Below, one piece after another: positions 21,630 to 31,605 of a stretch of DNA of 64,000 nt (within the stretch, counting starts at the first letter, position 1; each line of letters begins with the position of its first letter). The stretch is taken from the NCBI GenBank assembly GCA_021234155.1, contig JAJEKV010000040.1, positions 11,615,072-11,679,071 on the forward strand, in the 5' to 3' direction. Position numbers and translations under genes: made by a program. Under the pieces are notes generated by a model that worked only from the letters and a program-made list of their open reading frames with translations, was not told where the DNA came from and ran no database searches. This DNA comes from Isoetes taiwanensis (lineage: Eukaryota; Streptophyta; Lycopodiopsida; Isoetales; Isoetaceae).

Positions 21630-22420
21630 ATTGGCTAGACCATGCATACGCTGGAATATTAAAAGAGGAGGCCCCAATGGACCCACACTCTATCCTGGAC
21701 CGTCGATTCAATAAGGTGATTCTCCCATCCAAAAGCATCAATGCAGGAGGACCCAGGTACCCACAACAATGGGATTCCAAAGGTCGGGATACCACTGGCT
21801 GATAACAGAGGTGGAATCGGCCTCTGGGATTACTATGCTGATAATGGTCGTGGGATCCCAGAGGCCGGAATAGCCAAGGCTGATAAAAGAAGCGTGATCT
21901 CGGAGGGCGGGATTACACAGGGCGGGATTACACAGGCCGATGGTGTGGCATGTCGTCCACGTCAGCCACGGATGCGGGATCCTAGAGGGCGGGATCCAGG
22001 AACACTGTGGTTGATGGCGTGGCATGTCGGCCAGGTCAGCCACGGACGCGGGACCGCCGAGGATCACGGAGGCCCACTGTGGCTAATGGCGTGGCATGTC
22101 GGCTAGGCCATCACGGAGGCGAGATCCCGGAGGGGGGGATCACGCGATCCCGCTGCTGGGGATCCCAAAGACGGGGACGACGGTGCGGATAATGGAGTTG
22201 TTGGAGTTAGAGCCCCTTGTTGGTATATTCATAGCGCCTCCAACATCCATGTTTCTTTCTTTGCGTCTTTTTGTTCTTCTTTCCTTGTATTGGGGCTCCC
22301 CCCCCTTGTTCTCTGTTGTGATTTCTTATGGGGCATAGTCCCCGACTTACGTTGGGGCTTATGCCCTCTTTTCTCTGCTACGGTCCCATAACCCGTTGAG
22401 TTTCCATGGACACTAAAAAG
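21630..22420 (+). repeat. GC-rich repeat segment, unit 2
   Basis: A copy of the 13210-13956 segment with small indels, e.g. an extra 'gggcgggattacaca' repeat near 21905. Open frames differ in length from unit 1, which argues against coding function. Confidence 0.6.
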
Positions 22421-22443
22421 CTCTCATCTTTTCTTAACTTAGC

Positions 22444-22860
22444 TTATCTTATCTCTAGCTTATGTGTATCTTGCTTTGGTATTATAAAGTAGGCATACAT
22501 CCTTCCCTTCCACGTATTGGGGCACGTGTATATTGCAATCTTCAGCCGCACAAATAGGACCATTGAACCAAAAAAGCCAAAAAAAAAAAAGGGAAGCTGA
22601 AACAAAGTGAAAAATGTACACCAATGGAATAATTGTCTCTTGTGACACACTAGGATTAACTTTAGAATATCGATCATCTGCAAACCATCTAGAATGCGCC
22701 AGTCACAATTTGTACATAGTGATTGCTTTGTTTCTTTGTATCCTCTCACAACTTTGTACAATATTATGGTCATAGCCAACAAGTGCCTCCACCAAGCATG
22801 AGCATTAAGAAGGAAGGCATTTAGAGAGAAAACTTCTGTGGTACTTGTGCAACAACACAC
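22444..22860 (-). CDS. Unrecognised ORF, second copy
   Basis: Same 138-codon frame as 15647-16063. The poly-A tract on the plus strand is shorter here (about 12), and the reading frame after it differs from the first copy, which supports non-coding status. Listed because the first 100 residues are almost unchanged in all four copies. Confidence 0.25.
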   Translation of the reverse strand: MCCCTSTTEVFSLNAFLLNAHAWWRHLLAMTIILYKVVRGYKETKQSLCTNCDWRILDGLQMIDILKLILVCHKRQLFHWCTFFTLFQLPFFFFGFFGSMVLFVRLKIAIYTCPNTWKGRMYAYFIIPKQDTHKLEIR

Positions 22861-22979
22861 TTATAAGCGACTGCGACACAAATAATATATAGGTCCATTC
22901 TAGTTTTCTAATTTTATCATCTTCAATCCCCCTCTGCAACCACTCTTCTCTACCCCAAGTCTACCCTACTACTAGTTTT

Positions 22980-23905
22980 TTAATTTGCATGCCTACGTGT
23001 TTACCGGTTGTCTATTCTCCCTCATCCTTAATTGAATTGACACTTTTCAAGTATAGGATATACGATTAGAATGTGTTGCCATAATTTCCATTACTATGTG
23101 CTTAAGACTCAAAGACATTATTACATGCTTGCTATAAACTGATGAGCATTGTGTGCTCTTGACTATGATCCAAGATGTTGCCTTGAAGGTAAAAAAATTT
23201 CTATAGATGCATGGCCTTGCCATTTTCACTCATTCTTCACTTGCATCTACAAGAATGAAAGGTAAAAAGAGAGGAGAAATTCAAGTAGAAGATTGTATAT
23301 GCATGTGTCCTTTTGTCTGGCTATTTTTTTTTCCTGTTTGGATTCTTTTGTATCATTTTGTATAATGTTATGACATACACTTAGCAATGTTATTATAGCA
23401 ACCTTGTGTCCTTAGAACATCATTTCCAAATGTCTATTGACAATTTGTCAACAATACTTGAAGGCTGATTTGTTTGCAACATGTGACGATGGCAATGCTT
23501 GATGCAATTGTTGGTGCAATAAAGAAATCACCGAGTGTATGGACAAGAATTTCATGTGATTTTGAATGTTATTGAGCCTAGCAATATTATTTACACAAGT
23601 GTGTGGAATTGGAACATCCTTTACTTATTTAGATACGAGATGACTAGTTGCTATACTTGGACAAGAATCTGACTATCCCCGACATTGCAAATTTGTGGTG
23701 GATGTGTTGAATTTGGACATCGATCTCATTGAAGGTGGATTTGTTTGGTGCAATAAAAGCGAAACCCAATTGATGGAGAAGAATAAAGTTGTCGACATGG
23801 GAGACATAAAGACGTCTTTGGCCGATAGCGGAGTAATCAAATTTTTGTGGCTACGATGGGTTTCATGCGTGGCAAAAAATATCCTCCCCTTAACTTTTAT
23901 GTGAA
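22980..23905. repeat. Spacer of duplicated unit, copy 2
   Basis: The longer version of the 19636-20520 spacer; it keeps about 200 bases (23300-23500) that copy 1 lacks. The frame at 23695-23904 is a by-product. No gene was recognised. Confidence 0.65.
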
Positions 23906-23995
23906 AATGTTAGCCCTTGGCCCTTACGGTGGTGCGGACCAGGCTTCGCCGCCGCTTTCGCCAGGTCCTTACCCCGCGTAGGGGCGCTTAACATT
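23906..23995. repeat. Degenerate GC-rich hairpin
   Basis: The left-arm counterpart of the perfect hairpin at 53658-53755. It keeps AATGTT...AACATT ends and a GC-rich body, but the arms have several mismatches. Confidence 0.7.
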
Positions 23996-24447
23996 ACCTC
24001 TACCATAAAGGCGTGGGGTCGATCTAAAGTTGGACAAGCTTAAAAAGACGGTTTCTCTATCGGTTCGGTTCGATAATGTGAATGTTTAGCAAACGGATTT
24101 TTAACCATCACTCCTACATAAGCAGTATGAGAGTAAATTTTATCAGCATAAAATTTTGTGCCGACCTGGGGACATAAAGACGTGGAGCCGGAAAAGCCTA
24201 AATGACAGTTTGAACAACCGGGGAAATTCAGTCGTGGGTTGGAATTACTATCTAATAACAAGATCTGCTTTTCGTAGAGCCAAAAGACGCGCAATTGATT
24301 GATGCATGGTAAAAAGAACCAGCCTATGCGCACGATTCACAGCCTGGTTAGTTATACCAACCAATTAAGGGAGTACAGTTGGAGGTAATTAATGGAGAGG
24401 CTACAAATAAGACTAAGCGGAACAGGAAGCATCAGAAGCAGAAAATT

Positions 24448-24672
24448 ATGGTGAAGGCCGTAGCAGCAGTGTTTGTTGTTCTATTGGCAATGGCTGCGCT
24501 AGTGCAAGGCAGAGAATTGCAGTCTACAATCACTGCAAAAGGGGAAGAGAAGTTTCAGTTTCCGGAATTCTGGAGTTTCCCCAAACCCAAAGCCGGACCT
24601 GTTTTTGAAGGTGTTGCGGGTCCGGCTTTGGGTGGTGTGTATGATCATTTTACTCCTCCTCGTCATCACTAG
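24448..24672 (+). CDS. Small secreted peptide, candidate intact gene
   Basis: 74 codons. The chosen start (ATG GTG AAG) gives MVKAVAAVFVVLLAMAALVQ, a clear signal peptide with a likely cut after Gly21; an upstream in-frame ATG (24379) would put 23 polar residues before it. The mature part is about 53 residues: REL..., a basic/aromatic middle (KFQFPEFWSFPKPKAGP), then a Gly/Pro/Val-rich part ending YDHFTPPRHH. It has no cysteine. A signal peptide plus a short Pro/His-ended tail is the layout of plant peptide-hormone precursors, but I match it to no family. The right-arm copy is damaged. Intron-less; function unknown. Confidence 0.6.
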   Translation: MVKAVAAVFVVLLAMAALVQGRELQSTITAKGEEKFQFPEFWSFPKPKAGPVFEGVAGPALGGVYDHFTPPRHH

Positions 24673-25310
24673 ATCATTCTTTTTTTAATCCCAGCCTTCG
24701 CCTCTCTCCACTTTCTCATCAATAATGACATTATTTGCATACTTATAATCTCGTTTGTTGTATCCTTGCCCGCCTTGGGCTATCATATATCATAATTCTC
24801 TTCATTGTATTGTTTCCTTCTTTTGTTTTTGGGTGCCACGAACGTTCATCCTTTTTTCATTTCATGCTTGTTATATTTACAATGTAAGTAGTACTTCATT
24901 ATATTCGAATTATCTTCTCCATTCTCAACATTGGTCTTATATATAGTTTCCTGGTTGTCAACCTGTATCTTTTGTGTATTGGAACCTGGATTGGACAGTT
25001 GCTAATCATACTGTTTGTTAATTAACTTAACGCTCCTATCAAAATTGAGCAGCTAAACAACATCAACAATAAATTCTGAAGACATTATTGCCACTGAGCA
25101 AAAGGAACCGAATCAACTGCGTGAGAAGACATTAATTTCGCAATCATCAAAGTATTTGGAACAACGCCATGTTCCTCTGTGTAAGGCCTAGCCATACTCT
25201 GTTTTGTGACAATTGTATCCTATATCTAAGACATCAATGCAAAGATTCAAGATCATAACATCAATTCTTAAAAATTCTTGAGCCATTCTGATCAAAAATG
25301 ACAAACGGCC
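24673..25310. other. Intergenic, mirrored at 52336-52979
   Basis: AT-rich 3' flank of the peptide ORF, shared by both arms. No gene was recognised. Confidence 0.5.
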
Positions 25311-25472
25311 TTGCAAAACCACATAGAATCGATTTATTCGGTCATGGGGGCAGCAAGAATGGCTTCCCCAAGGGCGCTCCCCAATCCTACAGGTCATAGG
25401 GGCAGCAAGAATGGAGGCTTCCTCCATTCCATTCCCCATTACGTGCCAAAAGCGTTCCAACCACTATGGGCG
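25311..25472. repeat. Segment S, left copy
   Basis: This contains two copies of 'ggcagcaagaatgg' separated by 'cctacaggtcat' and ends 'ccaaccactatgggc'. It recurs inverted at 52180-52335 (arm partner) and again, in the right-arm orientation, at 45683-45840 in the spacer next to the inner palindrome boundary. Confidence 0.75.
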
Positions 25473-26716
25473 CAATTTTTTTTTTTGGGTTGCCCCTAGG
25501 GGGGCAATCCCTTGTTTATGTGGGTTTTTGGCATGTTCTGGGTATATGCTAGTATATACATGGAATATGCGGAAAACTGCTCCAAACTCCCAATCGGCCG
25601 CTATGCAAACCGTCTAACTTTGTTGGCTATCCAACTTTGTTGGTGCCGCTATGCAAAACCGCCTAACCGGCAAGAGCTTGCCATATCCATGCCAGTCAGG
25701 TCCGGTTGTCGGCATTGGAAAAATGTTATGAGTCGGGTTAGATTTTTAACGCATTACATGGCTCCACTAGAATATTCTCCTCTTTGTGGTAGCGAGGGGG
25801 CGGAAGAAGTCGCTAAATTTTTGTTTTAAAAGGCGGGATGTTTGCTCCGCATTGCGGGCGTGAGATATGGCTGAAGTAATAATTTTTGAAGGGGTGGTTG
25901 TGCGCAATGAGCCACCAATTTCAAGCTATCGTGTACTTATATTCTCCCGTTATTAGGCGGTTTACGCTTCCAATTGTAACATTGTAATGGTAATTTTGAA
26001 TATTGGCCCGATTCGGGGAGCTGATTTATTTGGAGCGAGACATGAGGTATATTTCGTTTTGATCCCTATGATCATATGGATAGTCAAACCGAAAGGGAGC
26101 GAAGTGTTTAGGTGCGAGGGCATCTTATTTAAGGGAACCCAATATCAATTCATTGAGAGGCCCACCACTTGTTAAAATGTTGATGTTCTTTCGGTTTCCT
26201 AGTCATAGGAGGATTTTGAGGAAGTCTGTCAACAAGAAGCCGAACAAGGAGGAAACTATCAGAATACATCAGCCCTAGATCACATTGGAAGAGCTTCAGA
26301 ATGTTGAGACTTCGAATGGAAAAGCTGCGGCTTTTGCATTCAAATTTAAGCAGGAGATGTTTATGCGGGCATTTGATAGCTACAGACCAGTTATTCAGTC
26401 CCCACTCCTTGAAGCTTTGCCCAGGTTGGGGGACTCAAGATTATCTGGCAGGAGGCGTGGCATAGTTGGTAGCTTCTACACACAAGGACACATACTTGAC
26501 CCACTTTTATTTAAAGGGACAACATTTAGGGAATTGTCATTTTACACGGCAGAGCAATTCTCTGATGATGACCATGGGATTATAGAAGCCAAGATGGAGG
26601 ATATGAAAGCATTTCGTCTAAATACAGGCAGTTTAATTCCATCCATAGCCTTTGGCATAGGGTCAAACACGCCTGAGCTCAAGAGCTCAATTTTATATGC
26701 AATCAAGGTCGGTCAT
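25473..26716 (-). repeat. Segment E, first left copy
   Basis: Direct repeat of 29941-31207; arm partner 50917-52172. It begins with a T tract followed by 'ggttgcccctaggggggcaa', so on the minus strand it ends in a poly(A)-like tail. It includes 'gctatgcaaaccgtctaacc' repeats and ends inside intron 1 of an aldo-keto reductase relic, exactly at the copia LTR. Compared with 29941-31207, many CAG/CTG triplets are CG-containing here (see findings). Frame 26285-26594 upstream of the AKR start has no recognised domain. Confidence 0.75.
26595..26710 (+). pseudogene. Aldo-keto reductase exon 1, first left copy
   Basis: Starting at ATG 26595 the frame reads MEDMKAFRLNTGSLIPSIAF, then [18 protein letters not shown], like the N-terminus of plant AKR4 aldo-keto reductases (F.LNTG..IPS.G.G, ...A...AI..GYRH.D). 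The exon stops at ATCAAG/GTC, and the copia LTR starts a few bases later in the intron. The remaining exons are not on this copy. Confidence 0.7.
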
Positions 26717-27337
26717 TGTTAGAATTCATGCCATAATTGAGATGGAAAAATATTCAAGGAAATTCTGTGACAGGTGAGAAAGTTGAGATAGCACCTAAAG
26801 CACATAAGATCCGATGATGAAGATTGAGTACCTAAAGCACACGCCAATAAGTCAAGGAATATTCGGATGAGCTCGAGAGATCCTTGGAGCCAATTTTCGG
26901 TTCAAATGAATCGATTCAATATGACGAAGACATGAAGAGCCAATCGGGTGGTCCGGCTTGACCGTCGGACTGCAAAGATAAATAAAGATGTAATACAGAG
27001 GTTTTGGTTCATTGGAAATTAGCAGGAGCAATCGTGAAGCAGGTATGAATCGATTTGAAATTGAATGACCTATTTGAAGTTTGAAGCTACAGTATCCTCA
27101 TCGATCTCATATGAACAGTAATGCTAAGATTATTTCCAATGGTTATAACTGCCAATGTTAATGATAAGTTGAAGAAGTAACTTGGCTAGTGTTATACAAT
27201 TGGTTTTTTGTTGAGTTGAATATAAAATCATCTTGTGCTATTAGATTGAGGTGTTTCTTACACATAGATGATTATCAATCTAAGAAAATCTAACATTGTT
27301 ACATGATATTAGTTCTATTCACTGCTTATTTCTAACA
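26717..27337 (+). mobile_element. Copia 5' LTR, left
   Basis: Starts TGTTAGAATTC, ends ...TTTCTAACA (TG...CA, with a short inverted TGTTAGAA/TTCTAACA). It is followed by a primer-binding site TGGTATCAGAGC (27339-27350), complementary to the 3' end of initiator-Met tRNA, as usual for plant copia. It is inserted after GGTCGGTCAT in an AKR intron; the uninterrupted intron is seen at 31201-31215. No 3' LTR is present. The right-arm partner is 50299-50916. Confidence 0.88.
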
Positions 27338-27354
27338 GTGGTATCAGAGCAAGG

Positions 27355-29937
27355 TTGAGACAAATTGCAAGCAGATTTGGTGCAGGCCTGTTGAGTGCCA
27401 TTGATGTTTTCAAGGGGGATTCAGGATTCCAAGTTTGGAAAGAAAAGATCAAGCATGTATTGCAAGTAGAAGGGCTATGGGATATTGTTGAACCTAAGAG
27501 CCGATTCTCTGAGGTTGCTGCTGAAGGAAGCTCGAGCTCAGTAAATGGAGCTGAGGCAGAAGCTGGCACCAAAGCAACAAAAAGAGGAGGCACAGTAGAT
27601 GTGGCAAAACTAAGAGAGGCTCAAGGCATTATAATGAGTAAGGTAAACTCAAGTATTGTGTTAAAAATAAGAGGATTGCATCCTAGCGAGATGTGGAGTT
27701 ATATGCTCCTTAATTATGAGGAGAAAACCTCCTCACAAATCGATGTGCTTGAAAATGAAATGAGAAGGCTAAGGTTTCATGATAAAGACAATGTCAATGA
27801 GTTTTTTCAAACCTTTGACAATATCATTGCTGACTTAGAGGGAGCAGGAGTGTGTTATTCTCAACAGCAGCAGGTGTTGGCCATTTCAAGGTCTGTTACC
27901 AGTCTTGGAAACATAGCCATGTTTATCAGAACCCTTGCAAGAACAAGGATTGAGGCAGAAAGAATGTTGAAGACAGAAATAGAGCAGAACAAAGTAATGG
28001 AAGAAGAAGATGCCACACAAGTCCTATTTGCAAAAGGAAAAGGTAAAGAAGAGAAGAAAAGAGGTAAGCTTGGCCCATGTTTTAACTGTAATCAATATGG
28101 TCACTTGAAAATAGACTGCCCTATGATGACTAAGGAAATAAATTGCTACAATTGTGGAGGGAGAGGACATTATGCATCCAATTGCTCATCACCTAAGAAC
28201 TTCTCAAAGGGGAAAGAAAGGGGAACGAGAGGATATTCTGCCACAAGGGGAAGAGGTAGAGGAGGATTCAGGAACAGTTCATATGCAGAAGCAAACATAG
28301 CAGAAGAAGTTATGCTTGAAGAAATTACGGAAGATGAAGAGGATAAGGTAAGAAAACATAAAGTTTTTACTGTTACTAATGCTGAAATTGATGATGATGA
28401 TGATTTTATGATTCTAGATAGTGGAGCAGAAAAATCCATTGCATGTAGTTCAAAAATCCTAAAAGAAAAAAGAGGAAGTCAAGGTGGTCATATACAAGTT
28501 GGAAATGGTGACCTCCAAAGAATTGAGGATGTTGGCATACTCGAGCTATTTGATCTGAATGGGAGAATTGTGAACTTACAAAATGTTTTATGTGTTCCTA
28601 GCTTAGTGAGAAATTTGATTTCTATTTCTCAATTAGTTGATATGGGATTGAAAGTCATTTTTGAAAGGACTCATTGTAAAATCTTTGATGGAAATGAATT
28701 AAAATTCCTTGGAAGAAGAGTTGGCAACCTGTTTGGTATAAATGCTCGATCAGTTGAAAGTATTAATTTGACTCTAACTCCAAATATTGCAATGTGGCAT
28801 GAAAGACTTGGGCACACAAATATGAAGAATATTGAACTTATGATAAAGCAGGGATTATTGGTGTCATCTGATAAAGCAATAGAAAATCATGTTTGCAGGG
28901 GTTGCATGTTGGGTAAGCACTCCAGATTGCCTTTTTCAAAGGCAAAAGGAAAAGCAAATAAAATTCTTGGATTAATTCACACTGACCTTTGTGGTCCATT
29001 GAATGTGACAGGAATAACAGGAAAAAGATATTTCATAACATTTGTTGATGATTACAGCAGAAAAATAAGACTCTACTGTCTGAGAACAAAAGACCAAGCT
29101 TTTGAAGCCTTCAAAAATTTTGCAGCAGAAGTAGAGTGTGAAACTGGAAAAAGAATCAAATGTGTAAGATCTGATCGAGGAGGAGAATACTTGTCAGGAA
29201 AATTTGTTAGATATTGTCAAGACAGGGGTATAAAGAGACAATTTACTTGCAGCTATACACCTCAGCAGAATGGTGTGGCTGAGAGGAAGAACAAAACAAT
29301 TCTGAATGCTACAAGATCTATGTTGAAGCATGCAGGTCTGCCCAATTTCTTGTGGGAGGAGGCAGTCAAGACTGCTGTACTCATACAAAATAGTCTGCCA
29401 TCAAAAAGCATAGAAGGTAAAATACCAGAAGTCATTTGGTCAGGAAAAACTCCTCATTATGAAATGTTTAAGGTGTTTGGGTGTTTGGGATACACACACA
29501 TTCCCCAGGAATTAAGACTGAAATTGGATGACAGGTCAAGGATAACCTATTTGGTTGGCTATGACATGCATTCCAAAGGTTATAGAATGTATGATTCACT
29601 TAAAAGGAAAGTGTTGGTAAGCAGAGATGTAATATTTCAAGAGAATGTTTTATACAGACCACTAATAGAAAAGAAGAATTCAAAAGGAGAAGGAAAACAC
29701 AATTCTGACAATATGATGAGTCCCAACAGTACAAAGGAAAAAACAATAACTCAAAATGAGATAGATGCTGAAGATTCTGATCACAGTGATGAAGAAGATA
29801 ATAATGAGGATGGAAAGGTTGCAGGGGAAGAACAGGAACATGAATCAGCAAAGGAAAACAATCAAAAAGATAATAATGAGGATGGAAGTGTTGCAGGAGA
29901 AGAACAGGAACGTGAACCAGCAAAGGAAAACAGGGCC
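27355..29937 (+). pseudogene. Ty1/copia gag-pol, truncated after integrase
   Basis: About 860 codons, open from 27355. Residues are counted from there: gag; two CCHC knuckles (CFNCNQYGHLKIDC at ~242; CYNCGGRGHYASNC at ~264); protease DSGA (Asp355); GAG-pre-integrase (WHERLGH); integrase with Asp544, Asp607 and Glu643 (D-D-35-E intact); integrase C-terminus (VFGCLGY...); then an acidic tail with a 20-residue repeat (NNEDG.VAGEEQE). Reverse transcriptase, RNase H and the 3' LTR are missing, because the sequence joins segment E at about 29938. No in-frame ATG occurs before about residue 94; 27355 is TTG. It could make integrase but not transpose alone. Confidence 0.92.
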
Positions 29938-31207
29938 GCAATTTTTTTTTTATTTTTTTTTTGGTTGCCCCTAGGGGGGCAATCCCTTGTTTATGTGGGT
30001 TTTTGGCATGTTCTGGGTATATGCTAGTATATACATGGAATATGCTGAAAACTGCTCCAAACTCCCAATCGGCCGCTATGCAAACCGTCTAACCTGTTGG
30101 GCGCTATCCAACCTGTTGGGCGGCCGCTATGCAAACCGTCTAACCGGCAAGAGCTTGCCATATCCATGCCAGTGCAGGTCCGGTTGTCGGCATTGGAAAA
30201 ATGTTATGAGTCGGGTTAGATTTTTGCACGTACATGGCTCCACTAGAATATTCTCCTCTTTGTGGTAGCAGGAGGGCGCCGGAAGAAGCTGCTAAATTTT
30301 TTGTTTTTAAGGGGCAGGATGTTTGCTCCAGAATTCTGGACGTGAGATATGGCCTGAAGTAATAATTTTTCGAAGGGGTGGTTGTCTGCAATGAGCCACC
30401 AATTTGAAGCTATCGTGTACTTATATTCTCCCGTTATTAGGCCGGTTTCTGCTTCCAATTGTAACATTGTATAATGGTAATTTTGAATATTGGCCCAGTT
30501 CAGGGAGCTGATTTATTTGGAGCAGACATGAGGTATATTTCATTTTGATCCCTATGATCATATGGATAGTCAAACTGAAAGGAGCAGAAGTGTTTAGGTG
30601 CAGGGCATCTTATTTAAGGGAACCCAATATCAATTCATTGAGAGGCCCACCACTTGTTAAAATGTTGATGTTCCTTCGGTTTCCTAGTCATAGGAGGATT
30701 TTGAGGAAGTCTGTCAACAAGAAGCCGAACAAGGAGGAAACTATCAGAATACATCAGTCCTAGATCACATTAGAAGAGCTTCAGAATGTTGAGACTTCGA
30801 ATGGAAAAGCTGCAGAAGCCGCTGCATTCAAATTTAAGCACCAGAGATGTTTATGCAGGCATTTGATAGCTACAGACCAGTTATTCAGTCCACACTCCTT
30901 GAAGCTTTGCCCAGGTTGGGGGACTCAAGATTATCTGGCAGGAGGCGTGGCATAGTTGGTAGCTTCTACACACAAGGACATATACTTGACCCACTTTTAT
31001 TTAAGGGGACAACATTTAGGGAATTGTCATTTTACACGGCAGAGCAATTCTCTGATGATGACCATGGGATTATAGAAGCCAAGATGGAGGATATGAAAGC
31101 ATTTCGTCTAAATACTGGCAGTTTAATTCCATCCATAGTCTTTGGCATAGGGTCAAACACGCCTGAGCTCAAGAGCTCAATTTTATTATATGCAATCAAG
31201 GTCGGTC
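29938..31207 (-). repeat. Segment E, second left copy
   Basis: Direct repeat of 25473-26716, here running on into the uninterrupted AKR intron. It starts with GGGCCGCAA followed by T tracts and 'ggttgcccctagggg'. The first bases extend the copia frame by about 30 chimeric codons (to 30027). The 30070-30150 part has tandem 'gctatgcaaaccgtctaacc' units. Arm partner 46446-47689. Confidence 0.75.
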
Positions 31208-31594
31208 ATAGTTTGCTGTCTCATTTCCATTCATTTTAGCTCTTTATTTGACAAGCATCTGCTTATATGCTGGCAGATTGGTTATAGGCATTTTGATACT
31301 GCCAGCCTTTATGGTACAGAAGCTTGCCTTGGAGAAGCGCTTGCAGAAGCATTCATAAGTGGGCTAGTAAAACGCGAAGAGTCTTTGTTATTACAAAACT
31401 CTGGTCTACAGACCATGATGAAGTTCTTGCTGCACTGAAAAGCAGTTTAGGGTAATTAATTCTTTGTAATTGAGCAAAAGACTGACCTCTTTGTTTGATT
31501 GTTCTTTTTCTCTTTGGCTTTTCTCAACCAGGAAACTGAAGCTGGATTATGTTGATCTTTATTTGGTCCACTGGTCTGTGAAGCTGAAAAAGAC
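31084..31594 (+). pseudogene. Aldo-keto reductase exons 1-3
   Basis: Exon 1 from ATG 31084 to about 31200; exon 2 from about 31278 ([20 protein letters not shown]...) to about 31452; exon 3 from about 31532 ([20 protein letters not shown]). This is the NADPH-dependent AKR4 family. All four catalytic residues can be found: Asp in HFDTA, Tyr in SLYG, Lys in ITKLW, His in LVHW. The Lys is only in frame if a one-base shift near 31380 is allowed, and the same shift is in the right-arm copy. The protein stops after about 40% of family length, where ABCC sequence begins. Non-functional. Confidence 0.8.
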
Positions 31595-31605
31595 AGCAAT
31601 TTTTT

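Noticed and set aside
26285-26594. ORF upstream of the AKR start as an N-terminal extension or separate gene
   Set aside because: No domain was recognised; AKR family proteins start near MEDMKAFRLNTG, and the frame is probably fortuitous 5' sequence. It recurs only because segment E is duplicated.
29600-29941. 113-codon minus-strand ORF opposite the copia C-terminus (also 47688-48029)
   Set aside because: Antisense shadow of the acidic, repetitive gag-pol tail.
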